Notes under the pieces: generated by a model | Databases searched by the model: none | Seen by the model: only the letters and a program-made list of their open reading frames with translations | Told to the model about the DNA's origin: nothing | From: Bacteroidota bacterium | GTDB taxonomy: Bacteria; Bacteroidota; Bacteroidia; Flavobacteriales_F; PHOS-HE28 | Length of the DNA stretch: 12,585 nt | Direction: 5' to 3' | NCBI GenBank assembly: GCA_023430325.1 | Contig: JAEZAU010000035.1 | Span: 1 to 12,585 of the forward strand | Program-made: the position numbers and the translations under genes | Shown: positions 1 through 6,877 of the stretch, piece after piece | Layout of the letters: each line of letters begins with the position of its first letter | Position numbering within the stretch: the stretch's first letter is position 1

Positions 1-811
1 CCTCCCAGACCTGCTCATGCGTACTGGGACTATAATTCTCCAGGTATTCCGAGATCACCTCGTCAGTGGGTCCATCGCGGCGTACCAGCCCTTTCTCCAT
101 CCACACGATGCGGGTGGAGAGTGCCCGCACCGGCACCATGTTATGGCTCACCAGAAGAATGGTCCGGCCTGAATCTGCCACGCGCCGCATGCTTCCGATG
201 CATTTTTGCTGGAAGTCGGCATCGCCAACGGCAAGCACTTCGTCCACGATGAGGATCTCGGGATCGAGGTGTGCGGCCACAGAAAAGCCGAGGCGCACCT
301 TCATTCCGCTGCTGTACCGCTTGATCGGTGTATCGATGTGGTGCTCGATGCCACTGAAGGCGATGATCTCATCGAGCTTGCGCTTGATCTCAGCGTGGCG
401 CATGCCGTAGATGGCGCCGTTGAGAAAGATGTTCTCGCGTCCGGTAAGTTCCGGATGGAAGCCCGTGCCTACTTCCAACAGGCTCGATATGCGGCCGCGC
501 ATACTGATCTTGCCCCGCGTGGGCAGGGATATTCTGGAGAGAAGTTTCAATAGCGTGCTCTTGCCTGCCCCGTTCCGACCGACAATGCCCAGGATCTCAC
601 CTTCCTTCACTTCGAAGTTCACGCCACCCAGGGCCCAGAAATACCGGCCCTGGCGCTGTTCCTTCGGATCGCGGATGGGTTGATCCTTCGGTCGGCCCGT
701 GATACCGGCCCAGAATTCCTTGAGCTCATCGGTAAGCAGATCCCTACCGATAACGCCAAGCCTGTACCGCTTGGCCACATCTTCTACACGTATGACGGGA
801 AGGCCTGCCAT
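1..811 (-). CDS. Polysaccharide/O-antigen export ABC transporter ATP-binding protein (Wzt-type), 3' end missing
   Basis: This is the nucleotide-binding subunit that powers export of a lipid-linked glycan across the inner membrane with the permease encoded just upstream. 270 residues are visible and the gene continues past the left edge. Seen: Walker A GRNGAGKST at residues 78-86, the family block LLEVGTGFHPELTGREN at 111-127, ABC signature YSSGM at 166-170, Walker B ILIVDE at 186-191, and switch His223 in VSHN. The long insert between the first strand and Walker A (about 20-60) and the E-V-G-T-G-F-H-P block are typical of the Wzt/TagH/RfbB group rather than generic importers. The ATG at 811 is two bases after the permease TGA, so the two are probably translated together. 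Whether a C-terminal glycan-binding domain (as in O9a Wzt) follows cannot be seen, because only about 40 residues after the H-loop are present. Confidence 0.93.
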   Translation of the reverse strand, partial: MAGLPVIRVEDVAKRYRLGVIGRDLLTDELKEFWAGITGRPKDQPIRDPKEQRQGRYFWALGGVNFEVKEGEILGIVGRNGAGKSTLLKLLSRISLPTRGKISMRGRISSLLEVGTGFHPELTGRENIFLNGAIYGMRHAEIKRKLDEIIAFSGIEHHIDTPIKRYSSGMKVRLGFSVAAHLDPEILIVDEVLAVGDADFQQKCIGSMRRVADSGRTILLVSHNMVPVRALSTRIVWMEKGLVRRDGPTDEVISEYLENYSPSTHEQVWE

Positions 812-813
812 CT

Positions 814-1680
814 TCAGATGATATCCGCAAAAGATCGTTCCACACGCTGGAACATCGATAGGCCAAGAACGATCATGACCGCTGCCACTGCTGCCGAATA
901 AGTGAGCGTCATCCATTCCATGGGCATGCCCATGAGTGCCGACCGGAATCCTTGGATCACAGGGGTCATGGGATTCAGTTCCAGTAATAGTCTAAGCTTT
1001 GAGCCAGGTGCGCTCATGTCCAACGGGAATATCACCGGGCTGGCATACATTCCCAACTGCACAGCGAAACCGATCAAGAAGGTCAAGTCCTTGAACCGTG
1101 TGGTGAGGGCCGCCACAACCAGGCCGATCCCGAAAGCAAGTAGAACGATGACCAGGGTCAGTACGGGAAGCATCAATATTTCGGCACCTGGTGCCCATGG
1201 ATATTTCCCGATGACACGATAGATGAGAGCGAAAACGAAGAATGATGTCAATTGTACCAGGAAGCTCATTCCTGTTGAAATGGTGGTGGCCAGTGGTGAT
1301 ATGAGCCGGGGGAAGTAGACCTTGGTCATCAGGGCCGCGTTCCAGTTCAATGTCTGGCTGGTGCGGTTGATGACATTGGCGAAATAGAGCCAGGGCACCA
1401 CGCCGCTGAGATAGAACAACAATGGAGGAACGCCCGAAGGCGACATGCGGGCCATGATGCCGAAGACCACCGCGAACATGATGGAAGTAAGCAACGGTTG
1501 AAGCACCTGCCAGATGGGCCCGAGTATGGTCTGTTTATAAACGGCAAGAAGGTCTCGCCGCACCAGGAGCATGAGCAGATCACGATAGGCCCAGATCTCT
1601 TTAAGACCCAATCGCCACCAGGAGCGGGCCGGGCTTATCACCACATCCCAAGTCGCTTCATGCGCCGCTTTGGAGATCAT
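814..1680 (-). CDS. Polysaccharide export ABC-2 type permease (Wzm/TagG-type)
   Basis: This is the membrane subunit of the glycan exporter, 288 residues, the usual size for the family. Seen: an amphipathic N-terminal stretch, then LLMLLVRRDLLAVYKQTILGP (about 35-55), the classic entry motif of O-antigen/teichoic-acid permeases. About six hydrophobic segments follow (roughly 60-78, 86-103, 133-155, 168-192, 199-219, 260-277), with the conserved FKDLTFLIGF...SPVIFP block at about 196-219 and a charged C-terminus. It starts at an ATG four bases after the kinase stop and ends two bases before the ATPase start, so the three genes form one operon. The substrate (O-antigen, capsule or other glycan) cannot be read from the sequence; no glycosyltransferase is present in the window to indicate it. 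Confidence 0.93.
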   Translation of the reverse strand: MISKAAHEATWDVVISPARSWWRLGLKEIWAYRDLLMLLVRRDLLAVYKQTILGPIWQVLQPLLTSIMFAVVFGIMARMSPSGVPPLLFYLSGVVPWLYFANVINRTSQTLNWNAALMTKVYFPRLISPLATTISTGMSFLVQLTSFFVFALIYRVIGKYPWAPGAEILMLPVLTLVIVLLAFGIGLVVAALTTRFKDLTFLIGFAVQLGMYASPVIFPLDMSAPGSKLRLLLELNPMTPVIQGFRSALMGMPMEWMTLTYSAAVAAVMIVLGLSMFQRVERSFADII

Positions 1681-1684
1681 TGTA

Positions 1685-4162
1685 TCAGCTCACTTCCGCC
1701 GAGCGGGACTTCTTTTCCTTCACACTACCGTTCTGACCTTGCTTCGAACGCTTGCTGCGGCCATAGCCATAGCCGTAACCATAACCACTGCCATAGCCAT
1801 ACGCATAACGATAGCCATAGCCGTAATTGGTGTTGTAGTAGTACTTGCTCTTCTTGATGCGGACACCGTTCAAGATGAAGCCATTGTTCTTGTTGGGGCT
1901 GTTCTGTAGAACATCCATGGCATTGAGGATGTGGTCTTTGTCGGCGAATCTGGTATTGACCACAAAGAGCGTCCCATGCACATACTTCATCATCACGATC
2001 GCATCAGTGATAAGGCCCACCGGCGGAGTATCCACAATGATATAGTCATACTCATGAACGCCTTCGCGGAAAAGCTGCTCCAGATATTTGCTGAGCACCA
2101 GTTCTGATGCGTTGGGCGGGGTGGGACCCGAAAGGATGACATAGAAGTTCTCGAATTGTGTGGGCATCACACCTTCGCGCCATGGCAATTTGCCGATCAG
2201 TATGTTGCTCAAGCCCGTGGCGCTCACCAGGCCAAGGCCTTTACCGACCTTCGGTTTGTGCAGATCAAGCTCAAGGAGGAGTACTTTCTTCCCGGCCTTC
2301 GCCAGAATGGCACTGAGGTTCACCGAACAGAAGGTCTTGCCCTCGTTTGGCCGGTAGCTGGTGACCATTATCACCTTTCCACCATCACCTTCCACCGGAA
2401 TGTATTCCAGGTTGGTGCGCACCGTACGGAATGATTCGGTGATGGCCGCTTTTGGATCTGTATCCACCACCACATAGTTCTCCTCCGCTTTTTCACTGGC
2501 TATGATCTCACCATAGATGGGCAGAGGTGTATGCTCCTTGAGCTCTTCGGCATTCTCTATCCGATCATAAAAAATGATGCGGATGAAGACGATCAGGAGT
2601 GCCAGCACCACACCACCGAGAAGGAACGTGTAGAAGATCTTTGTTTTATCGGGACGGGTGACACCAAGGGGTCTTGCCATCTCGATCACCTTGGTCTGGG
2701 GAACTATGCCGGCCTTTGCAATGACCGTTGATGCCCGTTTCTCCAACAGGAAGAGGTACATCTTCTCATTCACCTGTAGTCTGCGTTCAATATTGAGTAT
2801 GTCCCGTTGGCTGGCAGGGAGGCTACGGATCATGGCCTCATAATCCTTCAACTGTTCCTGTATATCACGGATCTTGGCCTCAATGGCCGCCTTTGAATTC
2901 TTGATGTAGACCAACAGGTTCGCCCGGTTCAGATGAAATGTGGAATCCAGTTGCTTGATCCCCATGTTCTGATCGGTGCCACTATAGAGCATGCTGTTCC
3001 GCGTCATCTGCATGCGGTACAGTTCGGTGAGCGTCTCCTTCAGAAATTGATCATCAGTAATGTAGATGGCTGGCGGCAACAACCTCTCATCATCACTGTT
3101 CCTCACATAGTCCTCCAGTGAATTGAACGACCCTATCTCCAATTCGAGCTGTCGCCGGGTCTGATCGTACTTCACCAGCTCCTGGAAATAGATGTTCTCC
3201 TCCCTTCCGAGATTCAAGATATCCTTGCTCAACTTGTAGTTCTGCAATTCATCTTCATGGTGTTCAAGGATGACAGTTACTTCATCGAGCTGCTTGTCGA
3301 TGTAGCCCAGTGTATTCTCATTGATATCGAACTCGCTCTGGAGCGTGTAGTCTATATACACCTTCGAGAGGGTATCGAGGAACATCTTGGCACGCACGGC
3401 GACCTCATCCTCTGCCGTGATCTTCAGGATTGTGGTGAAATCTTCGTTGTGTACAGCTATGCGGCTCTTGAACTGCCCTACCAACGAATTGCGATCATGC
3501 CTTACGAACTGGTAATCGGTGGCCGAATAGGTCTCGATAGTGCTCGGTGTGATGTAAGGAGACTTCACCACGCGAATAAGGAACTCTGAATCCGGGTCCT
3601 GTACCTGTTGATCGAAAGGAAAGATCCGTTTCACGATCTCACCCCCCCGATCGTAGCTGAGCTGGTAGTTGTCCGCATCTACGATGTGCAGATCTATGGG
3701 CCTGTTGTAGAGCCGCTGATCCAGCACATCCATATGAACGGTGAATGGTAATGTGCCATGTACCTGGGATCGCTTGAACCGTCCGACTACGTAATACGAA
3801 ACGTCGAAGTCCAGTTTATCCAGGGTCTTGTTGATGAGATCGTGTGATGTAAGGACCCTCTTCTGGTTGACGATATCACCATAGACACCCACATAACCAA
3901 GGTTCTTATACATCTGATTCTGGTAACCGTACACCTCATTGTCCTTAAGCAGGATCTGTGTAGTGGCACCATAGATATCAGGCAGCTTGTAGCTGTACAA
4001 GTACGCCAGCACGGAGGACAACATCAGCGATACGGCCACTATGTACCAGTTCTTGGAGGCTATCCGCATGAAGTAGCGGAGGTCCTTGGCCTCTACGATG
4101 TTGCCGCGCTGGGGTTGTCTGGGTATTGCTGCCATTGGGAGGTGGAGCAGGTGCGTTGGCAC
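1685..4162 (-). CDS. Wzc-type polysaccharide co-polymerase / bacterial tyrosine autokinase
   Basis: This inner-membrane chain-length regulator is fused to a cytoplasmic BY-kinase. Numbering is from the longest frame (825 residues). Seen: TM1 at about 39-59, a large periplasmic Wzz-type region, a charged coiled-coil-like stretch (about 280-345 and 410-470), a Pro-containing segment before TM2 (491-505), and TM2 at about 509-531. The kinase has the EX2RX2R motif at 576-582 (ESFRTVR), Walker A TSYRPNEGKT at 601-610, Walker A' LLLELDLHK at 628-636 and Walker B YIIVDTPP at 707-714. The A' motif departs from the usual DxDxR (E631, D633, H635), but the second Asp is kept. The C-terminus carries 13 tyrosines within residues 774-801, then a Lys/Ser-rich tail. 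The 4162 start is GTG; an ATG at 4135 (MAAIPRQPQ) is the more likely real start. It is the first gene of the export operon, and no Wza-like outer-membrane gene lies next to it. Confidence 0.93.
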   Translation of the reverse strand: MPTHLLHLPMAAIPRQPQRGNIVEAKDLRYFMRIASKNWYIVAVSLMLSSVLAYLYSYKLPDIYGATTQILLKDNEVYGYQNQMYKNLGYVGVYGDIVNQKRVLTSHDLINKTLDKLDFDVSYYVVGRFKRSQVHGTLPFTVHMDVLDQRLYNRPIDLHIVDADNYQLSYDRGGEIVKRIFPFDQQVQDPDSEFLIRVVKSPYITPSTIETYSATDYQFVRHDRNSLVGQFKSRIAVHNEDFTTILKITAEDEVAVRAKMFLDTLSKVYIDYTLQSEFDINENTLGYIDKQLDEVTVILEHHEDELQNYKLSKDILNLGREENIYFQELVKYDQTRRQLELEIGSFNSLEDYVRNSDDERLLPPAIYITDDQFLKETLTELYRMQMTRNSMLYSGTDQNMGIKQLDSTFHLNRANLLVYIKNSKAAIEAKIRDIQEQLKDYEAMIRSLPASQRDILNIERRLQVNEKMYLFLLEKRASTVIAKAGIVPQTKVIEMARPLGVTRPDKTKIFYTFLLGGVVLALLIVFIRIIFYDRIENAEELKEHTPLPIYGEIIASEKAEENYVVVDTDPKAAITESFRTVRTNLEYIPVEGDGGKVIMVTSYRPNEGKTFCSVNLSAILAKAGKKVLLLELDLHKPKVGKGLGLVSATGLSNILIGKLPWREGVMPTQFENFYVILSGPTPPNASELVLSKYLEQLFREGVHEYDYIIVDTPPVGLITDAIVMMKYVHGTLFVVNTRFADKDHILNAMDVLQNSPNKNNGFILNGVRIKKSKYYYNTNYGYGYRYAYGYGSGYGYGYGYGRSKRSKQGQNGSVKEKKSRSAEVS
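1760..1843 (-). repeat. Tyr-Gly coding repeat (C-terminal tyrosine cluster of the Wzc-type kinase)
   Basis: This is an imperfect six-base repeat, CCATAG/CCATAA/CCGTAA on the plus strand, encoding runs of Tyr-Gly at kinase residues 774-801, with 13 tyrosines among 28 residues. Such clusters are the autophosphorylation targets of BY-kinases. Because the repeat unit is six bases, slippage would add or remove Tyr-Gly pairs without shifting the frame. The repeat is interrupted by Arg, Ala and Ser codons, so it is not a pure microsatellite. Confidence 0.85.
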
Positions 4163-4200
4163 CTACCGGCAGCCGCTTCACCCGGCCGCACGATATCCTG

Positions 4201-4208
4201 CAAATATA
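4201..4208 (-). promoter_or_regulatory. Likely promoter -7 box of the polysaccharide-export operon
   Basis: Read on the minus strand this is TATATTTG, which fits the Bacteroidota -7 consensus TAnnTTTG. It lies 38 bases upstream of the GTG at 4162 and 65 bases upstream of the ATG at 4135. I see no convincing TTTG-type -33 element at the expected distance, so this rests on the -7 match and position. Confidence 0.5.
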
Positions 4209-4293
4209 GCGGACCGCCCTCGGATAACAGCGCTGAACGTCCTCAGAAATGAGCGATCTGCATTACAAGGTGGCAAGCGTGCCAGTGATCTCT

Positions 4294-4301
4294 TACTTTT
4301 G
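4294..4301 (+). promoter_or_regulatory. Likely promoter -7 box of the sortase cassette
   Basis: TACTTTTG matches the Bacteroidota TAnnTTTG -7 consensus and ends 26 bases before the ATG at 4328. It points away from the box at 4201-4208, so the 165-base gap 4163-4327 appears to be a divergent control region shared by glycan export and the sortase cassette. No clear -33 element was identified, and apart from these boxes I see nothing else in the gap. Confidence 0.5.
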
Positions 4302-4327
4302 GACGCGCGTCGGCGCTCCGCTAAAAG

Positions 4328-4540
4328 ATGAGATACGTACGCTTCTTGGTCATCCTGTTCGTTATCACGCTACCATTAGCGGTGCCTTTGGCCGCGCAAC
4401 CGATCGGTGGCCCCCCTCCCTGCTGGCCCCCTCCATGCATCCCGATAGATGGAGGCCTTGGGTTCCTTATAGCGGCCGGTGCCATCCTCGGTGGTAAGAA
4501 AGCACTTGATCTGAAACGTTCCCGTAACGCCGGCCGGTGA
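4328..4540 (+). CDS. Small secreted precursor with PID-type C-terminal sorting signal (putative exosortase substrate)
   Basis: This 70-residue protein has three visible parts. Residues 1-23 form a signal peptide (basic MRYVR, hydrophobic core, probable cleavage after PLAA). Residues 24-38 form a short Pro/Cys-rich stretch containing PPPCWPPPC at 29-37. Residues 39-70 form a sorting tail: PIDGG at 39-43, a hydrophobic Gly/Ala-rich helix at about 44-56, then a basic end with KK at 57-58 and KRSR at 63-66. This tripartite tail matches what I recall as the PID-CTERM sorting domain of Bacteroidota. The stop TGA shares a base with the next gene's ATG (TGATG), so precursor and sortase are translationally coupled. 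If cut by signal peptidase and near the PID motif, the product would be only about 15-19 residues. Function unknown. The tail assignment is fairly secure; peptide release is inference. Confidence 0.8.
   Translation: MRYVRFLVILFVITLPLAVPLAAQPIGGPPPCWPPPCIPIDGGLGFLIAAGAILGGKKALDLKRSRNAGR
4412..4438 (+). repeat. Tandem PPPC-coding duplication in the sortase substrate
   Basis: Two 12-base units (4412-4423 and 4427-4438) differ at one position, CCCCCTCCCTGC versus CCCCCTCCATGC, and are separated by a Trp codon. Each encodes Pro-Pro-Pro-Cys. The near identity at DNA level, including shared codon choices, suggests a small tandem duplication that created the two-cysteine peptide. Confidence 0.8.
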
Positions 4541-5097
4541 TGCAACACCTTTCCACCGCTCCGGTGGTGAGGCTCGATCCGATCCTTCGCTTTTTCATCC
4601 TCGCCGCCCTGCTCTACCTCGGGTGGTATCTGCTCTACGAATTCCTGATCCATCCGCACGGTACGCTGGATCGCATGCTCATCGATGCGCTCACCTGGTC
4701 AGGCGGGGTGCTGCTTCAGTGGAGCGGGCATGAACTGCTTCCTGAACCTGCTTTCGATAATAACCGCTACATCGGTGTGCAGGGAGGTTCCTTCCTCTGG
4801 ATAGGCGACCCCTGCAATGGCCTGAACGTGATGGCGGTCTTCCTCATCTTCCTATTGGCATTCCCAGGTCCAACGGCACATAAAGGCTGGTATGCGATCC
4901 TGGGGATCCTGAGCATCCATCTGGTGAACGCGATCCGTGTTGCGGTGCTGGCGCACGTGGTCACCATCAACTATGAATATCTCAACTTCAATCATGATCT
5001 GGTCTTCTATGTCGTGGTCTACGGTTGGGTCTTCCTGCTCTGGTATATCTGGGTGAAGAAATTCGCCCCAGCGGCGCTTCCAATGAATGCCGGATGA
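4540..5097 (+). CDS. Exosortase/archaeosortase family transpeptidase (short, single-domain)
   Basis: This is a multi-pass membrane cysteine protease/transpeptidase that is expected to recognise and cut C-terminal sorting tails such as the one encoded just upstream. Numbered from the ATG at 4540 (185 residues), it has the family's three blocks: GDPCNGLNV with candidate nucleophile Cys92, NAIRV with Arg133, and FNHD with His152. These sit at or beside membrane segments (about 15-35, 95-110, 117-142, 154-172). At 185 residues it is a short form without extra domains, as in the small Bacteroidota exosortases. A GTG at 4537 is in frame, but the ATG at 4540 overlaps the preceding stop as TGATG and is preferred. 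Its own stop overlaps the next ATG (ATGA at 5094-5097). The neighbours suggest the subtype I remember as XrtX, but that subtype is from memory and unproven. Confidence 0.88.
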   Translation: MQHLSTAPVVRLDPILRFFILAALLYLGWYLLYEFLIHPHGTLDRMLIDALTWSGGVLLQWSGHELLPEPAFDNNRYIGVQGGSFLWIGDPCNGLNVMAVFLIFLLAFPGPTAHKGWYAILGILSIHLVNAIRVAVLAHVVTINYEYLNFNHDLVFYVVVYGWVFLLWYIWVKKFAPAALPMNAG

Positions 5098-5558
5098 ACC
5101 GGCGCACCATTGGTGTAGTGGTCATTGTGGCTTTGGCCGTAGCGAGCACCATGCTTCGCGATTACCTGTTCGTGAACTTGAACTACCAGATGGATCATCT
5201 GGCCGAGCAGACAGCTTATTCATACGCGCATTCCCGTTTCCAAGCCCAGGTGGCACATCTGGACCTTGCCGATCTGGTCCGCTGGAAATGGTTCCTGGCG
5301 ATCGCTTTCGTGTTATTCTCCCTGCTTCTTGCGATCGGTCTCTCCAGGGTACTCTTCGGTGATCATCGCTATGCAAGACCGATCGTATTCGGTTATGCAG
5401 CTTTGGGTTGTGCTTCATTCCTTTTTCATTGGCTCTCCTCAGGCGCCGATGCCTGGTATAACATCTCCGTGAAGCTTTTGCATGCACTGCAATACCCGGT
5501 CATCCTGCTGTTCATCTGGGGAGCGCATCAACTGTGGAGCTTGCGTAGGGCAGGGTGA
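5094..5558 (+). CDS. Exosortase-associated multi-pass membrane protein
   Basis: This 154-residue protein starts at the ATG that overlaps the exosortase stop by four bases (ATGA). The frame is open from 5025, but that start lies inside the sortase gene. Seen: four hydrophobic segments (about 5-21, 64-83, 94-113, 129-148). Between the first and second lies a loop of about 40 residues rich in Gln, His, Ala and Tyr, probably periplasmic. Short charged ends flank the helices, and there is no catalytic motif that I recognise. I recall RefSeq using the name 'XrtX-associated membrane protein' for small membrane proteins in this position beside a Bacteroidota exosortase, and the layout agrees, but the name is from memory. 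A role as partner or regulator of the sortase is inferred from the coupling alone. Confidence 0.72.
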   Translation: MNRRTIGVVVIVALAVASTMLRDYLFVNLNYQMDHLAEQTAYSYAHSRFQAQVAHLDLADLVRWKWFLAIAFVLFSLLLAIGLSRVLFGDHRYARPIVFGYAALGCASFLFHWLSSGADAWYNISVKLLHALQYPVILLFIWGAHQLWSLRRAG

Positions 5559-5568
5559 TGTGCCCGTC

Positions 5569-5576
5569 TATCTTTG
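5569..5576 (+). promoter_or_regulatory. Likely promoter -7 box of glyA
   Basis: TATCTTTG matches the TAnnTTTG consensus and ends 18 bases before the glyA ATG at 5595, implying a very short leader. It lies just after the stop of the sortase cassette, so glyA is probably a separate transcription unit. A TTG at 5541-5543 is somewhat too far away to be a confident -33 element. Confidence 0.5.
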
Positions 5577-5594
5577 CGGCCCTTCCTCATCCAC

Positions 5595-6869
5595 ATGCAA
5601 CGAGATACCGCAGTATTCGACATCATTGAACAGGAAAAATGGCGCCAGACACGCGGGCTTGAATTGATCGCCAGCGAGAACTACGTGAGCCCACAGGTGC
5701 TGGAGGCAATGGGTTCCGTAATGACCAATAAGTATGCTGAAGGTCTGCCTGGAAAGCGGTACTACGGTGGTTGCGAACATGTGGACCAGACCGAGAACCT
5801 CGCCATCGATCGGGTGAAACAGCTATTCGGGGCCGTATGGGCCAATGTTCAACCCCACAGCGGTGCCCAGGCCAATGCCTCGGTGATGCTGGGCTGCCTG
5901 AAGCCCGGTGATACCATTCTCGGTTTCGATCTGAGCCATGGCGGTCACCTCACACATGGCAGCCCAGTGAACTTCAGTGGAAAGCTTTATCGCCCCGTGT
6001 TCTATGGCGTGAAGAAAGAGACCGGTCTGGTGGACATGGAGATGGTGGCCGACCTGGCGAGAAAGGAAAGACCAAAGATGATCATCTGCGGGGCCAGCGC
6101 CTACAGCCGGGATTGGGACTATGCCGCTTTCAGGAAGATCGCCGATGAAGTGGGTGCCATCCTGCTTGCCGATATCAGCCACCCTGCGGGATTGATCGCT
6201 GCGCGGCTCTTGAACGATCCCCTTCCACACTGTCATGTGGTCACCACAACCACGCACAAGACCTTGCGCGGCCCACGTGGTGGACTGATCATGATGGGCA
6301 ATGACATAGAGAATCCATGGGGCCTGAAGACGCCTAAAGGCGAGATGCGCATGATGAGCGCCATCCTGGATGGCGCGGTTTTTCCGGGTACCCAAGGTGG
6401 CCCGCTGGAACATGTGATCGCCAGCAAGGCCATCGCCTTCGGCGAAGCGCTCGATCCATCCTTCAAGATCTATGGGCAGCAGGTCATCGCCAATGCGAAG
6501 GCCATGGCAAAAGGATTCACCGACCTGGGCTATGATGTGATCAGCGGAGGCACCGACAACCACTGCATGCTCATCGATCTGCGCAACAAGAATGTCACAG
6601 GCAAGGAGGCCGAAAAGGTGCTTGGCAAGGTGGATATCACCGTGAACAAGAACATGGTGCCTTTCGATGATCAAAGCCCGTTCGTGACCAGCGGCATCCG
6701 TGTCGGTACCCCGGCAGTGACCACCCGGGGGTTGAGGGAGGCCGAATGCACGCAGATCGTTCAATTGATCGATTCGGCCATCAAGTACCGGGAAGACCAG
6801 AGCGAGCTCGATCGCATCCGTTTCCAAGTGAACGGAATGATGCGGTTGAAGCCTTTGTTCGGTTGGTAA
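5595..6869 (+). CDS. glyA: Serine hydroxymethyltransferase
   Basis: This cytosolic PLP enzyme interconverts serine and glycine with tetrahydrofolate and feeds the one-carbon pool. It has 424 residues, the bacterial length. Seen: the N-terminal signature RGLELIASENYVSPQVLEAMGS (about 20-41), TNKYAEGLPGKRYYGG (44-59), the substrate/PLP region around QPHSGAQAN (86-94), LADISHPAGLIA with Asp193 and His196, and the PLP-lysine motif TTTTHKTLRGPRGG with Lys222. The start at 5595 (MQRDTAVFDIIEQEKWRQ) fits the family N-terminus; an in-frame TTG at 5574 lies inside the promoter-like box and is rejected. The FkbM methyltransferase gene follows after eight bases, probably on the same transcript. Confidence 0.97.
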   Translation: MQRDTAVFDIIEQEKWRQTRGLELIASENYVSPQVLEAMGSVMTNKYAEGLPGKRYYGGCEHVDQTENLAIDRVKQLFGAVWANVQPHSGAQANASVMLGCLKPGDTILGFDLSHGGHLTHGSPVNFSGKLYRPVFYGVKKETGLVDMEMVADLARKERPKMIICGASAYSRDWDYAAFRKIADEVGAILLADISHPAGLIAARLLNDPLPHCHVVTTTTHKTLRGPRGGLIMMGNDIENPWGLKTPKGEMRMMSAILDGAVFPGTQGGPLEHVIASKAIAFGEALDPSFKIYGQQVIANAKAMAKGFTDLGYDVISGGTDNHCMLIDLRNKNVTGKEAEKVLGKVDITVNKNMVPFDDQSPFVTSGIRVGTPAVTTRGLREAECTQIVQLIDSAIKYREDQSELDRIRFQVNGMMRLKPLFGW

Positions 6870-6877
6870 CGCCGACA

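Noticed and set aside
1760..1843. Short regular repeats as a possible CRISPR array or regulatory iteron
   Set aside because: The unit is six bases, in frame, and encodes the Tyr-Gly tail expected of a BY-kinase; there are no spacers.
4249..4497. 82-residue plus-strand frame beginning in the divergent gap
   Set aside because: It overlaps the sortase substrate in another frame, would start upstream of the promoter-like box and lacks any recognisable feature.
4321..4659. 112-residue open frame on the minus strand across the sortase substrate
   Set aside because: The plus strand there has a coherent signal peptide, sorting tail and coupled start; the antisense translation has no such structure.
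6746..6877. Upstream extension of the FkbM gene into glyA
   Set aside because: The extension overlaps glyA coding sequence in another frame and shows no family similarity; the ATG at 6878 gives the normal domain start.
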